A stretch of 64,000 bases of DNA from positions 12,261 to 76,260 of the forward strand of contig CAZQAG010000005.1 of NCBI GenBank assembly GCA_964591295.1, read 5' to 3'. This DNA is from VAXT01 sp964591295 (GTDB taxonomy: Bacteria > Actinomycetota > Thermoleophilia > Gaiellales > Gaiellaceae). Below are positions 57,907-64,000 of this stretch, piece after piece. The position numbers and the translations under genes were made by a program. Under the pieces are notes generated by a model. It had not been told where the DNA came from, did no database searches, and was given only the letters and a program-made list of their open reading frames with translations. Position 1 is the stretch's first letter. Every line of letters begins with the position of its first letter.

Positions 57907-59004
57907 ATGATCTCCTGGGTAGGCACATTGCGGCGCGTTTCCGTCGTTGTCATTACAGCGGCCGCCGTTGGCGTGCTCGCGCCAGCAGCTGCCATTCCGT
58001 CGCAGAAGGACATCGTGGCCTCGTGGGCCGCACCGACGCCGCCGGAGGGCGCTGTCATCGGTGTCGCGGCGAAGACGCAGGTCTCGGTCTCGCTCGCCGC
58101 GAGCACGGCGGCTCCGAACGGCATCATCCGGATCAGGAGCAGTGCCATGCCGGCGGGAGCGGTCCTGCACAAGAAGGACGGCAACCCGGCCAAGGCGGCG
58201 CTCGTCTGGACTCCCTCGAAGGCGCAGGTCGGCGACCACAAGGTGACGTTCACTGCTGCGAGCGACGTGCCGGTCGGCGAGACTCAGCGGACGATCATGA
58301 TCCGCGTCGGCCCAGCGAACGGGCCCCCGCCGGGCCCGAGCGCCTCTCCGCCGGGCGTCTACCCAAAGCGCGCGGTGCTCAGCGACAAGGCGAAAGAGAC
58401 CTACCGGTGGGCGTTCGTGCGGCGCCGCACCGTCGCCCGCACCGGCCCTTCGAAAGCCGCGCGAGCGGTTTCTCGCATCACGTACCGAACGCCGGAGTAC
58501 TACCGAAACGCGATTCAGGTCCTGGACAGCGTCAAGTACCGGAACGGAAAGACGTGGGTCCGCATCAGGCTGGCGGTTCTCCCGAACGGCTCGACCGGTT
58601 GGGTGGCCCGCGGCTCCCTCGAAGGCTTCCAGAAGATCCACACCCGGCTGACGATCAACCTCGGGAGCATGCGCACGACGCTCTACAAGCGAGGCAGGCC
58701 CATCTTCAGCACGAGGGTCGGCGTCGGGCAGTCGCGTTACCCGACCCCCCGAGGCGAGTACTACGTCCGCGAGAAGCTCCAGGGCTACTACGCGCCCGCG
58801 TACGGCCCGCGCGCCTTCGGGCTGAACGCACGCTCGACGAAGCTCACCGACTGGCCCGGCGGCGGCTTCATCGGCATCCACGGCACGAACCAGCCGAACC
58901 TCATCCCGGGCCGCATCTCCCACGGCTGTGTCCGCGTGAACAACTCTGCGGTCATGCGGCTCTTCCGGCTGATGCCGATCGGCACGCCGGTTCAGATCTT
59001 TTAG
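57907..59004 (+). CDS. L,D-transpeptidase (YkuD), second of two
   Basis: A 365-residue exported paralogue of the preceding gene with the same layout: signal peptide (VSVVVITAAAVGVLAPAAA), a domain starting WAAPTPPEGAVIGVA, an SH3-like segment (ARTGPSKAARAVSRI, GSTGWVARGSL) and YkuD with IHGTNQPN and SHGCVRV. A TAGAAT box at 57867-57872 overlaps an earlier ATG at 57871, so I chose the ATG at 57907, which directly precedes the signal peptide; the earlier start stays possible. It overlaps the convergent glutaredoxin gene by 4 nt. Confidence 0.88.
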   Translation: MISWVGTLRRVSVVVITAAAVGVLAPAAAIPSQKDIVASWAAPTPPEGAVIGVAAKTQVSVSLAASTAAPNGIIRIRSSAMPAGAVLHKKDGNPAKAALVWTPSKAQVGDHKVTFTAASDVPVGETQRTIMIRVGPANGPPPGPSASPPGVYPKRAVLSDKAKETYRWAFVRRRTVARTGPSKAARAVSRITYRTPEYYRNAIQVLDSVKYRNGKTWVRIRLAVLPNGSTGWVARGSLEGFQKIHTRLTINLGSMRTTLYKRGRPIFSTRVGVGQSRYPTPRGEYYVREKLQGYYAPAYGPRAFGLNARSTKLTDWPGGGFIGIHGTNQPNLIPGRISHGCVRVNNSAVMRLFRLMPIGTPVQIF

Positions 59005-59267
59005 TAGGCCGCCAGCTTCCCCTCGCACTCGAGCCGCCAGAGCTCGACATAACCGCCGATCGGGCGGCCGTCGATGACGATCTGCGGCACCGTCCAGCCT
59101 CCGGTGAGATCCAACAGGCGCTGACGGAAATGAGGGTCGTCGTCGAGATTGATCTCCTCGTAGCGGAGGCCCTTGTCATCGAGGAGCGCCTTCGCGCGGA
59201 CGCAATACCCACACCAGCGCGTCGTGTACATCGTGATCTCGGCCATCGGCTCGTCCGTTCCCGACAC
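59001..59267 (-). CDS. Glutaredoxin-like protein
   Basis: An 88-residue thioredoxin-fold protein. The redox motif is CGYC in TTRWCGYCVRAK (about residue 19), where classical glutaredoxins have CPYC; the cis-proline segment is GWTVPQIVI and GGYVELWRL follows. It resembles actinobacterial mycoredoxin/glutaredoxin-like proteins. GTG 59267 is 6 nt after TAGAGA on the minus strand; ATG 59246 (MAEITMYTT) is an equally good start. Divergent from recO. Confidence 0.88.
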   Translation of the reverse strand: MSGTDEPMAEITMYTTRWCGYCVRAKALLDDKGLRYEEINLDDDPHFRQRLLDLTGGWTVPQIVIDGRPIGGYVELWRLECEGKLAAY

Positions 59268-59277
59268 GACCCCTCTC

Positions 59278-59283
59278 TACACT
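59278..59283 (+). promoter_or_regulatory. -10-like TACACT box of recO
   Basis: TACACT ends 7 nt before the recO ATG in the 23-bp gap to the divergent glutaredoxin gene. Confidence 0.45.
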
Positions 59284-59290
59284 TGGGCGG

Positions 59291-60028
59291 ATGGCTGGAC
59301 GCGGCTACAAGACGGAGGCCGTCGTCCTGCGGTCGATTCGCTTCGGCGAGGCCGACCGCGTGCTCCATCTGTACACGCTCGAGCGAGGACGGGTTGGCGC
59401 GGTTGCGAAGGGCATCCGGCGCACCAAGTCGCGCTTCGGCGCCCGGCTCGAGCCGCTGAGCCACGTCGAGCTGATGCTGCACCAGGGAGGCGGCGAGCTG
59501 GCCACGGTCACCGGCGCATCGCTCGTCCGCCCGCATAGCGCGGCGCGCGAGGATTCGTACAAGCTCTCGGTCGGCCTCGTCGGGCTCGAGGCGATGCTGC
59601 GGCTGTTCACGGAGCAAGAGGGAAGCCCGAAGGCATTCGAGGCACTGACGCGCTTCCTCGACGCGCTCGACGACGTGAAGTCGCGCACCGACGAGGCCGC
59701 TCTCGACCCGCTCGTCCTCTCGTTTCAGCTGAAGCTGCTCTGGCTCTCGGGATACCTCCCGCACCTGACGAGCTGTGCAGAGTGTGGGGCGGAGGGGCCG
59801 CTCGTTGGTTACTCCCCGCGCGCGGGCGGCGCGGTGTGCGATCGGTGCGGCGCGGATTCGCTGCCGCTTTCTGGCGAGGGCATCCACGGGATCGAGGGCT
59901 TGCTCGGTGCGCCGCTTGCCGACGCGGAGATCTCGAAGCGCGCCGCACGCGAGGCCCTGCGCGTGATCACGTCGTCGTACGAGTTCCACGGCGGCTTTCG
60001 TCTGCGCACCCTGTCCGCGCGCGCGTAG
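59291..60028 (+). CDS. recO: DNA repair protein RecO
   Basis: Recombination mediator that loads RecA with RecR. 245 residues: OB-fold N-terminal domain (GYKTEAVVLRSIRFGEADRVLHLYT, about 1-80), helical domain, and a four-cysteine zinc finger in CAECGAEGPLVGYSPRAGGAVCDRCG (about 165). Normal length. ATG start 7 nt after TACACT. Confidence 0.93.
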   Translation: MAGRGYKTEAVVLRSIRFGEADRVLHLYTLERGRVGAVAKGIRRTKSRFGARLEPLSHVELMLHQGGGELATVTGASLVRPHSAAREDSYKLSVGLVGLEAMLRLFTEQEGSPKAFEALTRFLDALDDVKSRTDEAALDPLVLSFQLKLLWLSGYLPHLTSCAECGAEGPLVGYSPRAGGAVCDRCGADSLPLSGEGIHGIEGLLGAPLADAEISKRAAREALRVITSSYEFHGGFRLRTLSARA

Positions 60029-60042
60029 CCCAATCCAGCCCC

Positions 60043-60158
60043 GTCCAGTGTCAGACGCTGGACGTGTCCCGGCCTTCGCGGTGTATTCCGGCGGGTTCCA
60101 GCGCTTCTCGAAGGAGGGTCGAGTCCCGATCGGCCATGGCAGGCGTCTGACACCGGAC
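60043..60158. repeat. Spaced inverted repeat between recO and glyQ
   Basis: Arms GTCCAGTGTCAGACGC (60043-60058) and GCGTCTGACACCGGAC (60143-60158) are reverse complements over 16 bp with one mismatch, 84 bp apart. The core GTGTCAGAC resembles bacterial interspersed palindromes tied to REP-associated (Y1) transposases, which is a recollection, not a database result. The 195-bp gap holds no gene. Confidence 0.5.
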
Positions 60159-60210
60159 AAGGCCCGATCGGCTACTGGTCTCGGCGCGGGCTCCCGTCGA
60201 GCCCAATCCG

Positions 60211-60216
60211 TAGTCT
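60211..60216 (+). promoter_or_regulatory. -10-like TAGTCT box of glyQ
   Basis: TAGTCT ends 7 nt before GTG 60224; leaderless start predicted. Confidence 0.45.
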
Positions 60217-60223
60217 TCGCCCG

Positions 60224-61069
60224 GTGAACTTCCAGGACATGATCGGCGCGCTGAACGCGTACTGGGCCGAGCGCGGCGCCGTGATCATGCAGCCGTACCA
60301 CACGGAGCTCGGCGCAGGCACGTCCAATCCGGCCACGTTTCTGCGCGTCCTCGATCCGAGCCAGAAGGAGTGGCGCGCGGCCTACGTGGAGCCGGTGATC
60401 CGGCCGACCGACGGGCGCTACGGCGAGAACCCGTTCCGCTTCCAGCACTACTTCCAGTACCAGGTGATCCTCAAGCCGGCGCCCGACGACGTCCTCGACC
60501 AGTACTTCGGCTCGCTGGAGGCGCTCGGGATCGATCTCCGCAAGCACGACCTCCGCCTCGTCGAGGACGACTGGGAGCAGCCGACCCTCGGCGCCTGGGG
60601 CCTCGGCTGGGAGGTCTGGTGCGACGCCATGGAGGTCACGCAGTTCACCTACTTTCAGCAGCTCGGCGGGATCGACCTCGAGGTGATTCCGGCCGAGATG
60701 ACCTACGGGCTCGAACGGCTCGGGCTATTTCTCCAGGGCAAGCAGTCCGTCTTCGACCTCGAGTGGGCTCCGGGCGTCAGCTGGGGCGACGTGTACCGGG
60801 AGAACGAGCGGCAGTGGTCGCGCTACAACTACGAGGAGGCGCCGGTCGACGTTCTCCAGCGGCGCTTCGACGAGCACGAGGCCGAGGCCGGGGAGCTGCT
60901 CGACAAGGGCCTGCCGCTGCCCGCCTACGACCAGGTGCTGAAGTCTTCGCACGCGTTCAACCTGCTCGACGCGCGGGGAGCCGTCTCGGTCACCGAGCGC
61001 GCCGCCTACATCGGCCGCGTCCGCAAGCTCGCGCGCCGCTTCGCACAGATTTACGCGTCACGATCGTGA
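60224..61069 (+). CDS. glyQ: Glycyl-tRNA synthetase alpha subunit
   Basis: Catalytic class II subunit of the alpha2-beta2 bacterial GlyRS. 281 residues with NFQDMIGALNAYWAERGAVIMQPYHTELGAGTSNP at the N-terminus, motif 2 in RAAYVEPVIRPTDGRYGENPFRFQHYFQYQVI, and motif 3 in PAEMTYGLERLGLFLQG. The beta subunit gene follows after 160 nt. Most Actinobacteria use the unrelated single-chain GlyRS, so this pair is taxonomically informative. Confidence 0.96.
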   Translation: MNFQDMIGALNAYWAERGAVIMQPYHTELGAGTSNPATFLRVLDPSQKEWRAAYVEPVIRPTDGRYGENPFRFQHYFQYQVILKPAPDDVLDQYFGSLEALGIDLRKHDLRLVEDDWEQPTLGAWGLGWEVWCDAMEVTQFTYFQQLGGIDLEVIPAEMTYGLERLGLFLQGKQSVFDLEWAPGVSWGDVYRENERQWSRYNYEEAPVDVLQRRFDEHEAEAGELLDKGLPLPAYDQVLKSSHAFNLLDARGAVSVTERAAYIGRVRKLARRFAQIYASRS

Positions 61070-61070
61070 G

Positions 61071-61204
61071 CATGTTCCCGTCTGGCCGTTCGGAAACCAA
61101 GCAGTCCAAGGACGCAGGGAGGCCGCATACTCGACGTATGCGGCCGACTGAGGACGCCGGAATGCGCCGCGTTTCCGGGCGGCCAGGCGGACAAGCATGT
61201 TCGC
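61071..61204. repeat. Long imperfect hairpin between glyQ and glyS
   Basis: Outer arms 61071-61097 and 61171-61199 are mostly complementary (CATG, TCTGGCC and CGGAAAC shared in order). An inner perfect 10-bp stem GGCCGCATAC/GTATGCGGCC lies at 61121-61145 with loop TCGAC. No transposase. It could be a MITE-like element or an RNA structure tuning glyS. Confidence 0.55.
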
Positions 61205-61229
61205 GGTCGTGGCGCGTGGGTGGGGGCCG

Positions 61230-63086
61230 ATGGCGACGCTCCTGATTGAGATCGGCTGCGAGGAGCTGCCGGCGGCGGCCTGTCGCGAGGCCGGGATCCA
61301 GCTGCCGGAGCTGTGCAGGCGCGCGCTCGGCGTCGATCCGACGCAGGTCCTGATCACCCCGCGCCGGCTGGCCGTGCTCGTCGAGGACATCCCCGAGCAG
61401 ACGCCGGACCAGTGGATGAAGGGCCCGCCGGTGGCGATGCGGGACAAGGCCGCTGCGGGCTTTGCCAAGCGGCACGGCGTCGCCGTCGAGGAGCTCGAGG
61501 AGCGCGACGGCGCCCTCGGCGTCGAGATTCCCGGACGGGCGCTCGCGGAGGTGCTCCCCGAGCAGGTGGACGCCCTCCTGCGCGGGCTCTCGTTCTCGAA
61601 GACGATGCGCTGGGACGACAGCGGCCTTCGCTTCCCGCGCCCCGTTCGCTGGACGCTTGCCATGGTCGATTCGGAAAAGGTCGTCGGCGAGGGGTCCTTC
61701 GGCTACCGGTTCCTGTCCGGCCCCGTCGAAATCCCGGAGGCATCGGCCTATCTCGACACGCTCCGGGCCGCGGGCGTGGAGCCCGACGCGGCAGAGCGCA
61801 GGCGGCAGATCGTCGAGGGGCTCGACTCGCTCGGGGACTGGGCCGACCCGAACGGCGTGCTCGAAGAGGTCGTCTACCTCGTCGAGAAGCCTTTCGTACT
61901 CGACGGGCAGTTCGACGAGCGCTACCTGCAGCTCCCGAGCCGCGTGATCGAGACGACGATCCAGCACCACATCCGTGCATTCCCGCTGGGCGGGAACCGG
62001 TTCGCGTTCGTTGCCAACGGCGGCGATCCGAAAACCGTGCGCTCCGGCGTCGAGAACGTCGTCGAGGGCCGCCTCGAGGACGCATCGTTCACCTTCGAGC
62101 GCGACGTCAAGGTCGGAATCGACGGCCTCGCCGAGCGTCTCGGCTCGATCACGTTCTTCGCCGGCGGCGGCACGTATGCCGACAAGACCGCGCGCCTGGC
62201 CAGGCTCGTCGAGGCCCTCGGCGGCGGCGAGGCGGCGCTCGAGGCCGCGCGCCTGGCGAAGGCCGACCAGGCCTCAGAGCTCGTCCGCGAGTTCACCGAG
62301 CTCGAGGGCCACGTCGGCGGGGAGTACGCGCGGCTCGCCGGCTATCCGGAGGCGGTTTCGGCGGCGATCGACGAGCAGTACCTGCCCGATGCGGCGGATG
62401 CGCCGCTCCCGCAGACCGAGACGGGGCGTGTCCTGTCCGCGGCCGACAAGGTCGACACGCTCAACGTCTCCTTCGGGCTCGGCCACCGGCCGACAGGCTC
62501 CCGCGACCCGTACGGGCTTCGGCGGGCGGCGATCGGCCTCGGCCGGCTCGCGACCGAGGGGAACCTCTCGATCCCGCGTGCGCTCATGGAGGGTGAGGTC
62601 GCGGAGTTCGTGGAGGAGCGCTTCGAGGGCCTCCTGGACTCGCCGGTCGAGTACGTGCGCGCAGCGCGCCGGGCTTCCGTCCGCGACCTCGGCGGTGTCG
62701 CTCGGCTCGCTCAGGCGCTCGCCGCGTTGCCGGACGAGCGGTTCGGCCCGATCCACACGGCCTACACGCGCGCCAGCCGGCTCGCAGAGAAGGAGGAGGG
62801 GGCGGCTGCGGAGCTCGACCCGGCTCTGCTCGTGGACCAGGCCGAGGTCGAGGTCGCGCGTGCGCTCGAGCGCGTCGATCCGCAGATCGACGCGGCGCTG
62901 GACGCGGGCGACTTCGGCGCGGCCGTCGAGGCTGCGGCCGAGCTCGGTCCGTTGCTCGACAAGTTCTTCGAGGACGTGCTGGTGCTGGCCGAGGACCGAG
63001 CCGTGCGGGCGAACCGCCTCCGGCTCCTCCTGAATGTGCGAGACACCCTCGGCCGCCTCGGCGAGCTCTCCCAGATCCCCCGCTAG
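61230..63086 (+). CDS. glyS: Glycyl-tRNA synthetase beta subunit
   Basis: tRNA-recognition subunit of bacterial GlyRS. 618 residues, about 70 shorter than E. coli GlyS. It begins TLLIEIGCEELPAA, the family N-terminus, and contains GLSFSKTMRWDDSGLRFPRPVRW, IQHHIRAFPLGGNRFAFVANGG, TFFAGGGTYADKTARLARLV, LPQTETGRVLSAADKVDTL and a helical C-terminal region (DALR-like). ATG 61230 is preceded by TGGGGG; upstream ATG 61197 would fall in the hairpin region. Confidence 0.95.
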   Translation: MATLLIEIGCEELPAAACREAGIQLPELCRRALGVDPTQVLITPRRLAVLVEDIPEQTPDQWMKGPPVAMRDKAAAGFAKRHGVAVEELEERDGALGVEIPGRALAEVLPEQVDALLRGLSFSKTMRWDDSGLRFPRPVRWTLAMVDSEKVVGEGSFGYRFLSGPVEIPEASAYLDTLRAAGVEPDAAERRRQIVEGLDSLGDWADPNGVLEEVVYLVEKPFVLDGQFDERYLQLPSRVIETTIQHHIRAFPLGGNRFAFVANGGDPKTVRSGVENVVEGRLEDASFTFERDVKVGIDGLAERLGSITFFAGGGTYADKTARLARLVEALGGGEAALEAARLAKADQASELVREFTELEGHVGGEYARLAGYPEAVSAAIDEQYLPDAADAPLPQTETGRVLSAADKVDTLNVSFGLGHRPTGSRDPYGLRRAAIGLGRLATEGNLSIPRALMEGEVAEFVEERFEGLLDSPVEYVRAARRASVRDLGGVARLAQALAALPDERFGPIHTAYTRASRLAEKEEGAAAELDPALLVDQAEVEVARALERVDPQIDAALDAGDFGAAVEAAAELGPLLDKFFEDVLVLAEDRAVRANRLRLLLNVRDTLGRLGELSQIPR

Positions 63087-63263
63087 ACCCTCGAACGGGG
63101 CACTTCGAATGGGCGATCAACGTTTTGGCGTAAAACGCCGCTAGAAAGGGGTATGCGGCGCTGCGGCACCTGCCTTCCGGCATTTGGATGCTCTGGCGTC
63201 GCTCCTGGGAACGACCGGCCGCAGTCGTTCCCTTACGCCGGCCGCACCGGCGATGTCGTAGCC

Positions 63264-63308
63264 GGGCCGGACGCTCTTACATAAAGGCCGCAAAAGAGCG
63301 TCCGGCCC
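63264..63308. repeat. Perfect 15-bp inverted repeat upstream of ppsR
   Basis: GGGCCGGACGCTCTT (63264-63278) and AAGAGCGTCCGGCCC (63294-63308), 15-nt loop. It ends 9 nt before the -10-like box and so covers the expected -35 position. It could be an operator, an interspersed repeat, or a transcription terminator for glyS lacking a T-run. Confidence 0.6.
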
Positions 63309-63317
63309 ACTACGCGT

Positions 63318-63323
63318 TACCCT
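63318..63323 (+). promoter_or_regulatory. -10-like TACCCT box of ppsR
   Basis: TACCCT ends 6 nt before GTG 63330; leaderless start predicted. Confidence 0.45.
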
Positions 63324-63329
63324 CCAGCA

Positions 63330-64000
63330 GTGACCGCGCAAGCCGTGGAGCTGCATGTCGTCTCCGATTCCACGGGGGAAACCGCGACCAGGCTCGTGCA
63401 CGCGCTGGAGGCTCAGTTCCCCGATCAGCCTTTCGAGGAGGTCCGCCATCCGATGGTCGAGAACGTCGGAGACCTCGAGCTCGCGGTCCGGCGGGCGAAG
63501 GGCCGGCCCGCCGTGGTCGTCTACACGCTCGTCGAGCCGAAGATGCGCGAGCAGATGCGGACGCTTTGCCGCCGCGCGCGCCTGCACTACTGCGACCTCC
63601 TCGGCCAGCCGATCGAGGCCGTCGCGAAGGTCTCGGGCATGGCCGCGAAGATGCAGCCGGGCGGGCGCCGCCAGCTCGACGAGACGTACTTCCGGCGCAT
63701 GGAGGCGATCGAGTTCGCGGTCAAGTACGACGACGGGATCGTGGGCGGCCTGACTGACGCGGATGTCGTCCTCGTCGGTGTCTCCCGGACGTCGAAGACG
63801 CCGCTCTCGATCTACCTCGGCTACCTCGGCTACCGGGCCGCGAATGTGCCGATCGTGAAGGGAATCGACCCGCCGAAGGAGCTGTTCGAGATCGAGCCCG
63901 CCAAGGTCGTCGGGCTGAAGATCGACGCGAAGCGTCTCGCCGAGATCCGAAAGAACCGCTCGAGGCGGATGGGCGGCTCGAATCACAAGTACTCGAAGCT
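63330..64000 (+). CDS. ppsR: PPDK/PEP-synthase regulatory protein (DUF299), N-terminal part
   Basis: Bifunctional ADP-dependent kinase and Pi-dependent pyrophosphorylase that inactivates or reactivates pyruvate phosphate dikinase (or PEP synthase) by threonine phosphorylation. The 223 codons seen include VELHVVSDSTGETATRLV at the N-terminus and the nucleotide-binding loop GVSRTSKTPLSIYLGYLGYRAANVPIV (about 150), then IDPPKELFEIEP. The gene runs out of the window. No PPDK gene is seen; it may lie downstream. Which dikinase is the target is unknown. Confidence 0.92.
   Translation, partial: MTAQAVELHVVSDSTGETATRLVHALEAQFPDQPFEEVRHPMVENVGDLELAVRRAKGRPAVVVYTLVEPKMREQMRTLCRRARLHYCDLLGQPIEAVAKVSGMAAKMQPGGRRQLDETYFRRMEAIEFAVKYDDGIVGGLTDADVVLVGVSRTSKTPLSIYLGYLGYRAANVPIVKGIDPPKELFEIEPAKVVGLKIDAKRLAEIRKNRSRRMGGSNHKYSK

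Larger units (their letters stand above)
63087..63329. other. 243-bp region with several hairpins before ppsR
   Basis: No gene. CGTTTT-GGCGT-AAAACG lies near 63,119-63,136. GGGAACGA/TCGTTCCC (8 bp) is at 63207-63232. A perfect 15-bp inverted repeat at 63264-63308 is listed separately, and the ppsR -10 box is at 63318. Confidence 0.5.

Noticed and set aside
61070..61229. T-box or other tRNA-sensing leader for glyS
   Set aside because: The long hairpin lies between glyQ and glyS, not before the operon, and no specifier loop or antiterminator bulge could be identified.

Overview
The window is GC-rich, densely packed bacterial DNA. It most likely comes from an actinobacterium of the Thermoleophilia (Gaiellales/Solirubrobacterales-like) group. 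This is inferred from the actinobacterial order tlyA-nadK-recN-steA-steB-pyrG, separate alpha and beta glycyl-tRNA synthetase genes (unusual for most Actinobacteria), and many genes that start 6-8 nt after a TANNNT -10 box, as expected for leaderless mRNAs. Inside operons genes are usually joined by ATGA or GTGA overlaps.

Positions 1-22,850 hold conserved housekeeping genes, all on the plus strand apart from one tiny membrane-protein gene: the end of aroB, aroQ, pepP, efp, an accB fused to a degenerate carboxyltransferase domain, accC, nusB, a prenyl synthase, tlyA, nadK, recN, the steA/steB division pair, a two-domain glycosyltransferase, pyrG, an M20 peptidase, a DUF3866 protein, an aldo/keto reductase, ald, deoB and deoA. 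Positions 22,845-25,007 form a 2.2-kb insertion bounded by 13-bp inverted repeats. It carries a Fic/Doc-type toxin with a small upstream gene and two transposase remnants. mutM follows.

Positions 25,863-46,600 form an exopolysaccharide/capsule locus: a PHP-type tyrosine phosphatase, a structured leader, a BY-kinase with a Wzz-like domain, a LuxR-type response regulator, a pseudo-receiver, a polyprenyl-phosphate sugar transferase, a Gfo/Idh sugar dehydrogenase, an O-antigen ligase/polymerase, a flippase, four GT4 glycosyltransferases, a polysaccharide deacetylase, a FemAB-like acyltransferase, hexapeptide acetyltransferases, methyltransferases and a DegT aminotransferase. Kinase and phosphatase probably control polymer export. 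The Gfo/Idh, DegT and acetyltransferase genes could together make a diacetamido-type sugar.

Positions 44,983-56,700 are the most unusual part. A block of acetyltransferase, aminotransferase and two cassettes (O-antigen ligase with C-terminal TPR-like helices, ECF sigma factor, one-TM sigma-linked protein) appears to have been duplicated and then reciprocally degraded. Copy 1 keeps cassette A and only the 5' end of B. Copy 2 keeps cassette B and only fragments of A. An intact sugar epimerase and a broken copy of the PHP phosphatase lie at the junction.

From 56,773 to the end come two tandem L,D-transpeptidases, a glutaredoxin, recO, glyQ, glyS and the start of a PPDK regulatory protein gene. 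Several strong inverted repeats lie between these genes. No rRNA, tRNA or CRISPR array was recognised.
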